64,000 nt of DNA, from the NCBI RefSeq assembly GCF_007752535.1, contig NZ_CP036426.1, positions 7,874,001 to 7,938,000 on the forward strand, read 5' to 3'. Source of the DNA: Tautonia plasticadhaerens. GTDB taxonomy: Bacteria > Planctomycetota > Planctomycetia > Isosphaerales > Isosphaeraceae. Made by a program: the position numbers and the translations under genes. Under the pieces are notes generated by a model. That model made no database searches. It was not told the origin of the DNA and was given only the letters and a program-made list of their open reading frames with translations. Below, piece after piece: positions 44,875-53,320 of this stretch (position 1 is the stretch's first letter; each line of letters starts with the position of its first letter).

Positions 44875-45960
44875 ATGAATGCCTTCGAATACGCCAGCCC
44901 GACCAGCGTCGAGCAGGCCGTTCGGGCCCTGGCCGGCGCCCAGTCCAGCGAGGGCCTCTCCGGCGGCACGGACCTGCTCTGCCGCCTGAAGGATTACATC
45001 TCCAGCCCCGACCGCGTCGTCTACCTCAAGGCGATCGGCGACGAGGGCTTCCGCGGCATCACCGCCGAGGGCGACAAACTCGCCATCGGTGCCGGCACCA
45101 CGTTGGCCCAGTTGCTCGAGGACGAGACGATCGCCTCGAAGTACCCGGCCCTCAAGCAGGCCGCCCGGTCGATCGCCACGCCGCAGATCCGCAACATGGC
45201 GACCGTCGCCGGCAACCTGCTCCAGCGCCCCCGGTGCTGGTACTATCGCTCGGGCTTCGGCCTGCTCGGCGGCCGCCGCGACGAGGGCTCCCAGGAGAAG
45301 CTCGTCCGGGAGTTGGAGGGCGAGTTCGCCCCCTACAACATCAACCTCGTCGGCCTGCCCGAGGACGGCCACCTCGTCCGGCTGGGCGACAACCGCTACC
45401 ACGCCATCTTCATGACCGACGGCGACGCCCTCTACGTCAACCCCTCCAACCTCGCACCCGCCCTGATCGCCCTGGGGGCCGAGGCCGAGGTCGTCGGTTC
45501 GAACGGCAAGCGCACCGTCCCGGTCGCCGAGCTGTACCGCGTCCCGACCGAGGAGGGAGAGCGCGAGCTGACCACCTCGACCGACGAGGTCATGACCCGG
45601 GTCGTCGTCCCCGCCCCCAAGGGCACGAGCGCCTTCTACGAGATTCGCCAGAAGATCTCGCACGACTGGCCGATCGTCATCGCCGCGGTGAGCCTGGCGA
45701 TGGACGGCGACACCGTCTCCGAGGCGTCGATCATGCTCGGCGGCGTCGCGCCGATCCCCTACCGGGCCGAGGCCGCCGAGGCCGCGATCAAGGGCAAGGC
45801 GATCGACCGCTCCACCGCCGAGGCCGCCGGCCAGGCCGCCACCGAGGGGGCCCAGCCGCTCTCGAAGAACGCCTACAAGGTCCCCCTGGTCAAGACCGCC
45901 GTCAAGCGCGCCCTGCTCCGGGCCGCCGGCGACGAGTACTGGTCGAAGATGGAGGCCTGA
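44875..45960 (+). CDS. Xanthine-dehydrogenase-family FAD subunit
   Basis: A 361-residue FAD-binding subunit (PaoB/YagS-like): GGTDLLCRLKD, GAGTTLAQLLEDE, ATVAGNLLQRPRCWYYR and the CO-dehydrogenase flavoprotein C-domain (RQKISHDWPIVIAAVSLA). It passes electrons from the 2Fe-2S clusters. It follows the catalytic subunit by 216 bases and is read in the same direction. The spacer holds no gene. Confidence 0.92.
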   Translation: MNAFEYASPTSVEQAVRALAGAQSSEGLSGGTDLLCRLKDYISSPDRVVYLKAIGDEGFRGITAEGDKLAIGAGTTLAQLLEDETIASKYPALKQAARSIATPQIRNMATVAGNLLQRPRCWYYRSGFGLLGGRRDEGSQEKLVRELEGEFAPYNINLVGLPEDGHLVRLGDNRYHAIFMTDGDALYVNPSNLAPALIALGAEAEVVGSNGKRTVPVAELYRVPTEEGERELTTSTDEVMTRVVVPAPKGTSAFYEIRQKISHDWPIVIAAVSLAMDGDTVSEASIMLGGVAPIPYRAEAAEAAIKGKAIDRSTAEAAGQAATEGAQPLSKNAYKVPLVKTAVKRALLRAAGDEYWSKMEA

Positions 45961-45964
45961 CCTC

Positions 45965-46276
45965 GTGCGCTCGATGAAGCCCAAGCCGGATCCGGCGGCG
46001 GCCCCCGAGCCCGACCCCGAGGCCGCCGCCCCCCCGGCCCCCGAGCCGGCCGAGCCGCCGCCGCCCCCGGAATACCAGATGGTCGGCCCCCCCTGCGCCA
46101 AGCTCCGCAGCAAGGGCATGTACGTCTACACCGACGGCTCCTACGAGTCGCACGGCGACTACGACAACACCATCTACTGGTGCCTCCGCACCCACAAATC
46201 CTTCGGGCCCGACGACGACCTCGCCCAGAAAGACCTCTGCTGCGACCCCTCCCGGTCCTGCTACGAGCCCCTCTGA
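45965..46276 (+). CDS. Small Cys-containing protein in the molybdoenzyme operon
   Basis: A 103-residue protein starting at GTG 45965, with GGAGG 9 bases upstream and only 4 bases after the FAD subunit stop. The first third is Pro/Ala/Glu-rich; the rest is MVGPPCAKLRSKGMYVYTDG, DNTIYWCLRTHKSF and LCCDPSRSCYEPL, with five Cys. I do not recognise it. Tight coupling with the three-subunit enzyme suggests an accessory or electron-transfer role; there is no signal peptide. Confidence 0.7.
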   Translation: MRSMKPKPDPAAAPEPDPEAAAPPAPEPAEPPPPPEYQMVGPPCAKLRSKGMYVYTDGSYESHGDYDNTIYWCLRTHKSFGPDDDLAQKDLCCDPSRSCYEPL

Positions 46277-46776
46277 ACCGGACGGGGCCGAGCCGGCCCT
46301 CCCGACACCCCCACCGCCCCGATCCGGCGATCCCCCCTGGACCGCCGGAGTCGGGGCGTTCGAGCATCCCGACGCGGCACGTTTCGCGTCGCGCCGCGGG
46401 GCCCGACGCACAGGCCGACCTCCCGACCGCACAACAGGTTAAGCCGCACACTGCCTCCCGAATCGGAGGTCCGCGCCGGGGGCCCGGGGGGCGAGTCGGC
46501 GATGGTTCCCCGATTTTCTCGCCCATGTGGGGAAAACTGCGGAGCCCTTGCAAACAAATTGTCGCTCAATTAGATTGGTCATTGAGATCGTGCTGGCGTG
46601 CCAATCGTGTCGACGATAACACACGCGAACGATTGAACTGCCCGATTGGAGACGGACAGCGACAGGTCCGAGCCACCCGGGGTCGGGGTCGCATCCATCT
46701 TCGCATGATCAGGATTCGTTCGAGACCGTCGGAGCCGGTGTCCGGCGGATCGAATTCAGGCTGAGGTCGTTCATCC
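46277..46776. other. A/T-richer intergenic region before a small lipoprotein gene
   Basis: The 500 bases hold a promoter candidate (46548-46576) and are visibly less GC-rich from about 46510 to 46630. A weak inverted repeat CAATCGT / ACGATTG flanks about 24 bases near 46602-46640. No gene is seen. The long leader before the lipoprotein might fold, but nothing specific is recognisable. Confidence 0.4.
46548..46576 (+). promoter_or_regulatory. Promoter TTGCAA-17-TAGATT
   Basis: TTGCAA at 46548-46553 and TAGATT at 46571-46576 have a 17-base spacer within the A/T-richest part of the region, about 200 bases before the lipoprotein gene. Confidence 0.45.
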
Positions 46777-46986
46777 ATGCCGTTCGCATCCTCGTTTCGT
46801 CGTGCCTCGGCGCTCGCGCTGGCCGTCGCTAGCCTGTTTGTCGTCGCGGGTTGCTCGGGGGGAGGCGACGAGCCTGCTCCCGTCCCGAATATCACGGTGA
46901 ATCCGTTAGCGGCCCCGCCGCCGGGCGGCGCGGAGACCAACGCCGGTCCCGGCTCCAGCGCCGCGACCGACTCGACCTTGAATTAA
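46777..46986 (+). CDS. Small exported lipoprotein, unknown function
   Basis: A 69-residue protein with a classic lipoprotein signal (ASALALAVASLFVVAGCSGG) and a Pro/Ala/Gly/Asn-rich mature part. It is probably anchored in a membrane. It may belong to the same unit as the DUF1559 protein downstream. No further function can be read. Confidence 0.75.
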   Translation: MPFASSFRRASALALAVASLFVVAGCSGGGDEPAPVPNITVNPLAAPPPGGAETNAGPGSSAATDSTLN

Positions 46987-47251
46987 ACCGATCCTCAGCC
47001 CCGCGGCCGGTCGGCGCGGCTCCCCACCCCGCGACCGACTCGCCCCTGAATCATCGCCCACCGAGGAGCTACCGCGACCTCACTCGCGGGTGGCTCGCGT
47101 TCTTTGTTTGATTTCAGGCCCGGTCGGCTCGGTCCGCCCGGGTGCGGGGCGGCGGCAGTTGACCCCGTTGTGCCGCGCCATGCCCACGGGCGAGACGCGA
47201 CTCCAGCGGGGTGTGATTTCCTCTCTCATCCCTCTTCCGGAAGGCATGTCC

Positions 47252-48412
47252 ATGGGTTGTTTCCATCGGAACGATCGACGGGGTTTCACCCTGATCGAAT
47301 TGCTGGTGGTGATCGCCATCATCGGTGTCTTAATCGCCCTGCTGCTGCCCGCGGTGCAGAGCGCCCGCGAGGCGGCCCGACGCGCCCAGTGCACCAACAA
47401 CCTCAAGCAGCTCGGCCTGGCGCTGGCGAACTACGAATCGTCCACCCAGTCGTTCCCGCTCGGCGGCAACAATGGCCCCGGCGGGCCGACGACCAACGAC
47501 AACCGCTACTGGGGCGCCTGGAGCCCCCACGCGATGCTCCTGCCGTTCATGGAGCAGACCCAGGTCTACAACGCCATCAACTTCAACTACTTGGGCCGCA
47601 GCGACGGGAACGGCGAGCGGGGCAACTATACCGGCGTCTCCACCCGGATCAACACCCTCCTGTGCCCATCGAGTTCGCCCCCGAGGACCACCTGGAACGT
47701 TGACTCCAACCTGGGGATGAACAAGCTCTTCGCCGGCAACAACTACTTCGCCAGCACCGGCTCGTCGATCATGTGGATCGGTTGGCCGACCGACATCCCG
47801 AATGGTCTGTTCGCCGTCGGCGGCGTCCCCTTCAGCTCGCGCGACATCACGGATGGCACCTCGAACACGGTTGCCTTCGGCGAGTTCCGCACCGGCGACT
47901 ACGACGACTCCAAGAACTCGATCCAGGACTTCGTGGGGATCCAATGGAATGCGAGCGCCTTCCCCAACATGCCGAACCGGAACATGGACCGGCCGCCCGG
48001 CAACATGCCGGGCCCCGGCAACGTCGGCGCCGCCGCGCTGCTGACGGATCTTCAGACCGCTGGAGCCTTGTGGGCCTCCCGGACGCCCAACAACTACGGC
48101 CAGAACCCCAGCGTTCCGAGTAACCAGCGGAGCTGGAATGGCCGGATGTGGCACGTCGGCAACTACGGCCACGCCCTGGGCAACCTGCTGGTGCCCCCGA
48201 ACTCCCAGTATCCCTACATCCAGTACTGGGACTCCAACAGTGACTTCGACTCGGCCGGCATCGTCGGCCTGACGAGCCAGCACCCCGGCGGTGCCAACGT
48301 CTGTTTCGCCGACGGCTCGGTGAGGTTCCTCAAATCAACCCTCGCCTACCAGGTCCTCTGGGGGCTTGGCTCGCGAGACGGTGGCGAGGTCGTCAGCTCC
48401 GACCAGTATTGA
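47252..48412 (+). CDS. DUF1559 protein with type IV pilin-like N-terminus
   Basis: A 386-residue exported protein of a family hugely expanded in Planctomycetes. The prepilin leader RRGFTLIELLVVIAIIGVL (cleavage before Phe) is followed by SAREAARRAQCTNNLKQLGLAL and a beta-rich body (DITDGTSNTVAFGE; LTSQHPGGANVCFADGSVRF), both DUF1559 signatures. These proteins are processed by a prepilin peptidase and are thought to form surface or secretion structures. The ATG at 47252 has GGAAGG 8 bases upstream; the ATG at 47246 is too close to the site. A strong hairpin follows the gene. Confidence 0.93.
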   Translation: MGCFHRNDRRGFTLIELLVVIAIIGVLIALLLPAVQSAREAARRAQCTNNLKQLGLALANYESSTQSFPLGGNNGPGGPTTNDNRYWGAWSPHAMLLPFMEQTQVYNAINFNYLGRSDGNGERGNYTGVSTRINTLLCPSSSPPRTTWNVDSNLGMNKLFAGNNYFASTGSSIMWIGWPTDIPNGLFAVGGVPFSSRDITDGTSNTVAFGEFRTGDYDDSKNSIQDFVGIQWNASAFPNMPNRNMDRPPGNMPGPGNVGAAALLTDLQTAGALWASRTPNNYGQNPSVPSNQRSWNGRMWHVGNYGHALGNLLVPPNSQYPYIQYWDSNSDFDSAGIVGLTSQHPGGANVCFADGSVRFLKSTLAYQVLWGLGSRDGGEVVSSDQY

Positions 48413-48454
48413 TCCCGATGCCGACCGGCCCGATCCGGCCGGCAAGGCGAGCAT

Positions 48455-48500
48455 CGAGGCGGGGGCGGCGGGCCGGATTCGGGCCGCCGCCCCCGCCTCG
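48455..48500 (+). terminator. Very stable terminator hairpin after the DUF1559 gene
   Basis: The arms at 48455-48471 and 48484-48500 pair perfectly over 17 bases with a 12-base loop that can itself close CCG with CGG. It starts 43 bases after the stop. Confidence 0.7.
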
Positions 48501-48658
48501 TTGCGCCCGGGTCGGGGTCCGGATGGCGGCGGCGGGGCGACTCGGCCTACAATACCGGCAAGGCCCGGATCCCGGCCGGCGACGGCCCGGCCGATCCGAC
48601 CGGCCCGGTGACCGGACCGCCCCGCCGGGCCTCGACGGCCGAACCCCCGAGACCGCCG

Positions 48659-51600
48659 ATGTCCAGCCGCAACGCCGCCGGCCACCCCGCCGGCGCCCGC
48701 ACCCGAATCGCCCCCGCCCGGTCGATCGACCGCCTCCGAGGCCGCCTGGCCGACGCCACCCGCGCCGAGATCCGCTTCGACCGGGGCAGTCGGGGGCTCT
48801 ACGCCACGGACGCCAGCCTCTACCAGATCATGCCCGTCGGCGTGGTCGTCCCCCGCACCGTCGAGGACGTGGCCGCCACGGTCCGGGTCGCCGCCGAGGA
48901 AGGCGTGCCGATCATCCCCCGAGGCGGCGCGACCAGCCTCTCGGGCCAGGCCATCGGCGCCGGGATCGTCCTCGACGCCTCGAAGCACCTCACCCGGATC
49001 GGCACCGTCGACCGGGACCGGATGACCGTCCGTGTCCAGCCCGGCGTGGTCCTCGGCCGCCTCAATGCCGAGTTGAAGCCGCTCGGCCTGATGTTCGCCC
49101 CGGACGTCTCCACCACCGACCGCGCCACCCTCGGCGGCATGATCGGCAACAACTCCGCCGGCGCCCGGTCGCTCCGGTTCGGCAAGACGGTCGACAGCGT
49201 CCGCTCCCTCGACGTCGTGCTCGCCGACGGCTCCACCGCCACCCTCGGCCCCCTCGGCCCGGCCGAACTGGCCGCCGCCTGCGCCCTCGACGGCATCGTC
49301 GGCCGGACTCACCGGACGGTCCGGGACCTGGTGAGGGACCACGAGGATGCCATCCGGAGGCACTTCCCCCACCTGCTCCGACGGGTCAGCGGCTACAACC
49401 TCGACGAGTTCGTCCCCGGCCTCCCGGTCCGGGCCCCGCAGGCCCCCGACGACCCCTGGGCCTTCAACCTCGCCAAGCTCGTCGTCGGCTCCGAGGGCAC
49501 CCTGGCCGTCGTCACCGGCGCCGAGCTGAAGCTCGTCCCCGCCCCGGAGCACCAGGGCCTCGTCGTCCTCTCCTTCGCCACCATCCCGGCCGCGCTCGAC
49601 CGTCTCCAGGAGATGCTGGAGACCGGGCCCGTGGCCGTCGAGATGGTCGACCGCGCGATCATGGACCTCGCCGCGAAGAACCCGGAATACGCCAAGAGCC
49701 TCGGCTTCGCCGCCGGCCACCCCGAGGCCGTGCTCGCCGCCCAGTTCTACGCCGATTCGCATGACGAGCTGGTCGAGAAGACCGCCGACCTCGCCCGACG
49801 CTTTTCGGGCGCACCCGGCGTGCTCGGCATCCGGACCACCCTGCAGGACGCCGCCCGGGACGACTTCTGGAAGGTCCGAAAGGCCGGCTTGTCGCTGCTG
49901 ATGGGCATGGTCGGCGACCCCAAGCCAGTCGCCTTCGTCGAGGACACCGCCGTCCCCGTCGAGCGGCTCCCCGCCTTCTACGACCGCTTCCGGGCCATCG
50001 TCGACCGCCACGGCACCGTCGCCTCCTGCTACGGCCACGCCGACGTCGGCTGCCTGCACATCCGCCCCGTCCTGAACATGAAGGCGCAGGAGGACGTCGA
50101 CAAACTCCGATCCATCGCCGCCGAGGTCTCCGACCTCGTCCTCGAATTCGGCGGCTCCATGAGCGGCGAGCACGGCGACGGCCTCGCCCGGAGCCGGTGG
50201 AACCGCAAGCTCTTCGGCGACGAAATCTACGGCGCCTTCCGCTCCATCAAGGACGCCTTCGACCCGCACGACCTGATGAACCCCGGCAAGGTCGTCGCCG
50301 AGCCCGACCCCGGCGTCGACCTCCGCTTCGGCGCCTCCTACCGCACCCCGCTTGAGCCCCGGCAGACCGCCTTCGACTTCTCCGACCAGGGCGGCTTCGC
50401 CCGGGCCGTCGAGCTCTGCTCCGGCGTCGGCGCCTGCCGCAAGACCGGCACCGGCACCATGTGCCCCAGCTACATGGTCACCCTCGACGAGGACCACTCC
50501 ACCCGAGGGCGGGCCAACCTGATGCGCCTGGTCATGTCCGGCGCCTTGCCGAGCGAGGGCATGGTCAGCGCGGATCTGGAGCGGGCCCTCGACCTCTGCC
50601 TCCAGTGCAAGGCCTGCAAGACCGAGTGCCCGTCGAACGTCGACATGTCCCGGCTCAAGTCGGAGTACCTGCACCAGAAGTATCGGACTCGGTCCATCCC
50701 GCTCGGCTCCCTGCTGGTCGCCCACGTGCATCGGCTCAACGCGATCGGCTCCGCGACGGCTCCCCTGTCGAACGCCCTGGCGAAGTGGTCCCCCGTCCGT
50801 TGGCTCATGGAGCAGATCGCCGGGTTCGACCGCCGCCGGGTCGTCCCCGAATTCGATCGGGACCATCTCCGACGCTGGTTCCGCCGCCATCGGCCGGATC
50901 CGAGGGCCGGTTCCCGGGGCCGGGTCATCCTGCTCGACGACTGCTTCACCACCTACAACCAGCCCGCCGTCGGCCGGGCCGCCGTGTCCGTGCTGGAGGC
51001 CTCCGGCTACTCGGTCGAGCTCGCCGGACTCCCCTGCTGCGGGCGGCCCGCCATCTCCAAGGGCCTGCTCGACCTCGCCGGCCACTGGGCGAGGCAGAAC
51101 GTGGCGAAGCTCGCGGCCGACGCCCGAGACGGGGTGCCGATCCTCGGCTGCGAGCCCTCCTGCATCCTCACCCTGGCCGACGAGTACCGCGCCCTCCGCC
51201 TCGGCCCCGACGCCGACGCGGTGGCCGACGCCTCGATGATGATCGACCGCTTCCTCGCCGACCCCGGCCGGGTCCCCGACCTCCCCCTCCGGCCCCGGCC
51301 GGGCCGGGTCCTGCTGCACGGCCACTGCCAGCAGAAGGCGACGGTCGGCACGGCGGACACCGTCGCCGCGTTGCGTCTCATCCCCGGCCTGGAGGTGGCA
51401 ACCCTCGACTCCGGCTGTTGCGGCATGGCCGGCTCGTTCGGCTACGAACTCGGCCACTACGACGTGAGCGTCGCCCTGGCCGAGCGCGTCCTCCTGCCCG
51501 CCGCCCGGGCCGAGCCGGACGCCCCCCTCCTCGCCCCCGGCTTCTCCTGCCGGAGCCAGGTCCACGGCCTGGAGGGGATCGACGCGCTCCACCCCATCGA

Positions 51601-51670
51601 GCTGATCGCCGCACAACTCGACGCCGCCGCCCCCACCGCGCAAGCTCCCCGTGCCGAGGCCACCCGATGA
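48659..51670 (+). CDS. FAD-linked oxidase fused to Fe-S domains (D-lactate/glycolate dehydrogenase type)
   Basis: A 1003-residue fusion. The N-terminal half is an FAD_binding_4/FAD-oxidase_C flavoprotein (IIPRGGATSLSGQAIGAG; GMIGNNSAGARS; GEHGDGLARSRW). The C-terminal half has 4Fe-4S motifs (CSGVGACRKTGTGTMCPSY; CLQCKACKTECPSN) and two CCG domains (GLPCCGRPAISKG; CEPSC; GCCGMAGSFGYE), like GlcF/DLD-type subunits. It probably oxidises a 2-hydroxyacid such as D-lactate and passes electrons to the respiratory chain. The ATG at 48659 gives the best N-terminus; one at 48608 is possible. Its stop overlaps the next start by 4 bases. Confidence 0.92.
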   Translation: MSSRNAAGHPAGARTRIAPARSIDRLRGRLADATRAEIRFDRGSRGLYATDASLYQIMPVGVVVPRTVEDVAATVRVAAEEGVPIIPRGGATSLSGQAIGAGIVLDASKHLTRIGTVDRDRMTVRVQPGVVLGRLNAELKPLGLMFAPDVSTTDRATLGGMIGNNSAGARSLRFGKTVDSVRSLDVVLADGSTATLGPLGPAELAAACALDGIVGRTHRTVRDLVRDHEDAIRRHFPHLLRRVSGYNLDEFVPGLPVRAPQAPDDPWAFNLAKLVVGSEGTLAVVTGAELKLVPAPEHQGLVVLSFATIPAALDRLQEMLETGPVAVEMVDRAIMDLAAKNPEYAKSLGFAAGHPEAVLAAQFYADSHDELVEKTADLARRFSGAPGVLGIRTTLQDAARDDFWKVRKAGLSLLMGMVGDPKPVAFVEDTAVPVERLPAFYDRFRAIVDRHGTVASCYGHADVGCLHIRPVLNMKAQEDVDKLRSIAAEVSDLVLEFGGSMSGEHGDGLARSRWNRKLFGDEIYGAFRSIKDAFDPHDLMNPGKVVAEPDPGVDLRFGASYRTPLEPRQTAFDFSDQGGFARAVELCSGVGACRKTGTGTMCPSYMVTLDEDHSTRGRANLMRLVMSGALPSEGMVSADLERALDLCLQCKACKTECPSNVDMSRLKSEYLHQKYRTRSIPLGSLLVAHVHRLNAIGSATAPLSNALAKWSPVRWLMEQIAGFDRRRVVPEFDRDHLRRWFRRHRPDPRAGSRGRVILLDDCFTTYNQPAVGRAAVSVLEASGYSVELAGLPCCGRPAISKGLLDLAGHWARQNVAKLAADARDGVPILGCEPSCILTLADEYRALRLGPDADAVADASMMIDRFLADPGRVPDLPLRPRPGRVLLHGHCQQKATVGTADTVAALRLIPGLEVATLDSGCCGMAGSFGYELGHYDVSVALAERVLLPAARAEPDAPLLAPGFSCRSQVHGLEGIDALHPIELIAAQLDAAAPTAQAPRAEATR

Positions 51671-52611
51671 CGACCGCGACCGCCCGAATCCCGTTCGCGT
51701 CGGTCCTCCTGATCACCACTCCGGTCCTCGCCATCGCGGACGGCCCCGCGCCGCCGGCCGGCCGGATCGCCGCCGACGTGGCTGCATTGGTCGGCTTCGG
51801 CACCCGGCACTCGCTCTCGGACCAGAACGACCGGGCCGCCGACTGGCTCGCAGGCCGATTCCGCGAACTCGGCTACGACGAGGTCGGTTTCCACGAGTTC
51901 GCGATCGGCGGCCGGACCCGGCGGAACGTGATCGCGACGATCCGGGGCACCTCGCACGCCGATGAGGTCGTCCTAGTCGGCGCCCACTACGATTCCCGGA
52001 ACCGCCGCATCGGCGACGCCGAGGGCCCCGCCCCCGGAGCCGTCGACAACGCCTCGGGCACCGCCGCCCTGCTGGAACTGGCCCGCTCCCTCGCCGGAGA
52101 CGCCGATCGGCCCGGCCGCACCGTCCGGCTCATCGCCTTCAGCGGCGAGGAGCAGGGGCTCGTCGGCTCGCGTGCCTATGCGAACACGGCGAAGGAGGCC
52201 GGCACGACGATCGCGCTGATGATCAACCTCGACATGATCGCCCACCCCATGGACGAGGACGGCCTCGCGATCGTCGTCGAGCGTGACTCCGGCCTCCGCG
52301 ACCCCGAGAACGACGAGGACTCCGCCTCCTGGGCCTCCCGGCTCGAATCGCACGTCAGGGACGCCGGCCTGATCCCCAGCCCCGGCCCGCTGTACGGCAG
52401 CGACTACATGCCGTTCGAGGCGATCGGCGTCCCCTGCGTCGGCCTCTTCGACGGCGCCGACCGCGCCCCCTTCTACCACGACGAGGCCGACACGCCGGAC
52501 CGGGTCGACCCGGACTACTGCGCCGCCGCCACCCTCGCCACCCTGTCCCTCATCCGAGAGGCGGCCGACCCGGGTTTCGCCCCCGGCCGAAGGGGACACG
52601 AGGCGCCCTGA
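51667..52611 (+). CDS. M28-family zinc aminopeptidase, exported
   Basis: A 314-residue enzyme with a predicted signal (FASVLLITTPVLAIADGP). The two-zinc site of M28 peptidases is clear: GAHYDSR (H), GAVDNASG (D), SGEEQGLVG (E/E), INLDMIAHP (D) and PFYHDEAD (H). It removes amino-terminal residues or acts as a glutaminyl-peptide cyclotransferase; both fit. Its ATG overlaps the upstream oxidoreductase stop (ATGA), so it is translated coupled to it, although no functional link is evident. Confidence 0.92.
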   Translation: MTTATARIPFASVLLITTPVLAIADGPAPPAGRIAADVAALVGFGTRHSLSDQNDRAADWLAGRFRELGYDEVGFHEFAIGGRTRRNVIATIRGTSHADEVVLVGAHYDSRNRRIGDAEGPAPGAVDNASGTAALLELARSLAGDADRPGRTVRLIAFSGEEQGLVGSRAYANTAKEAGTTIALMINLDMIAHPMDEDGLAIVVERDSGLRDPENDEDSASWASRLESHVRDAGLIPSPGPLYGSDYMPFEAIGVPCVGLFDGADRAPFYHDEADTPDRVDPDYCAAATLATLSLIREAADPGFAPGRRGHEAP

Positions 52612-52612
52612 C

Positions 52613-52644
52613 CGCCCGGTCGAGGGGACGGGGCCCCCCGGGCG
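52613..52644. terminator. Hairpin between convergent M28 and DUF5872-like genes
   Basis: CGCCCGG and CCGGGCG form a 7-base stem over an 18-base GC-rich loop in the 33 bases between two gene ends. Confidence 0.4.
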
Positions 52645-53217
52645 TCACCTCGCCGTTTCGATCGCCCGCCGCAACTGGACCTTGGTCATCCTGGAACGGC
52701 CGGAGACGCCGAGCTGCTTCGCCCGATCGTACAGCTCATCCCGAGTCATGGGACTGCCCGAGCCCGGTGATCCCGACTTCGAATCCGACGCCGAGCCTCC
52801 CTGCTCGACCTCCTCGAAGGCCCGCTTGATCGCCGGGGTCCAGGGGACGTACTGCTTGCCCGCCTTGCTCTTCGTCGTCTTGGTCCGCTCGGCCTCGCGC
52901 CTCTCCTCGTCGCTGAGGGCTTGCCAGACCATCTTCGGCAGGTAGCGTTTGGTCTTGCCGCCCTCGCGGGCGTCTCCCTCCCCATCGACGGTCTGCCAGT
53001 CCTGGTCGGTCCATTTCTCCAGGGACTTCGCCGCCTCGTCCTTGGTGCCGGAGGTGTAGCCTCCCCCCCGCTTCTCGTACTCCCGCACCAGCAGTTGGCT
53101 CTTGCGGGCCGACCACTGGCCGGGCGTGCCGCCCTTGTCGGAGGCCTTGAGGTCCTCCTTGATCTCCGCTCGGAGTTCCGGCCTGGTGTACTTGCTCTTG
53201 GTCTTCTTCCGGGCCAT
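52645..53217 (-). CDS. DUF5872-like protein with C-terminal SAP/Rho-N-like motif
   Basis: A 190-residue very basic protein. The body matches the DUF5872 pattern: LRAEIKEDLKASDKGGTPGQW, SQLLVREYEKRGGGY, LEKWTDQDWQTVDG, YLPKMVWQALSDEER and a Lys/Thr-rich tract. The end (DELYDRAKQLGVSGRSRMTK, VQLRRAI) is a short helix-turn-helix typical of SAP or Rho N-terminal domains, which bind nucleic acid. It is cytoplasmic. The start at 53217 fits the family; upstream codons are Pro/Arg-rich and unlikely. Function unknown. Confidence 0.82.
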   Translation of the reverse strand: MARKKTKSKYTRPELRAEIKEDLKASDKGGTPGQWSARKSQLLVREYEKRGGGYTSGTKDEAAKSLEKWTDQDWQTVDGEGDAREGGKTKRYLPKMVWQALSDEERREAERTKTTKSKAGKQYVPWTPAIKRAFEEVEQGGSASDSKSGSPGSGSPMTRDELYDRAKQLGVSGRSRMTKVQLRRAIETAR

Positions 53218-53320
53218 GGCGCGGTGCTCCGGGGCCGCCGATCGTCGGGCGGAATCGGTCGGTCGATTCATCGGAGCAAGCCGCGTTCCGATCCGACCCG
53301 ATCCGGACCCGGGCGGGCGA

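Noticed and set aside
48335-51643. A 1102-codon open frame on the minus strand
   Set aside because: It is antisense to the FAD/Fe-S oxidase and its composition is that of a shadow frame.
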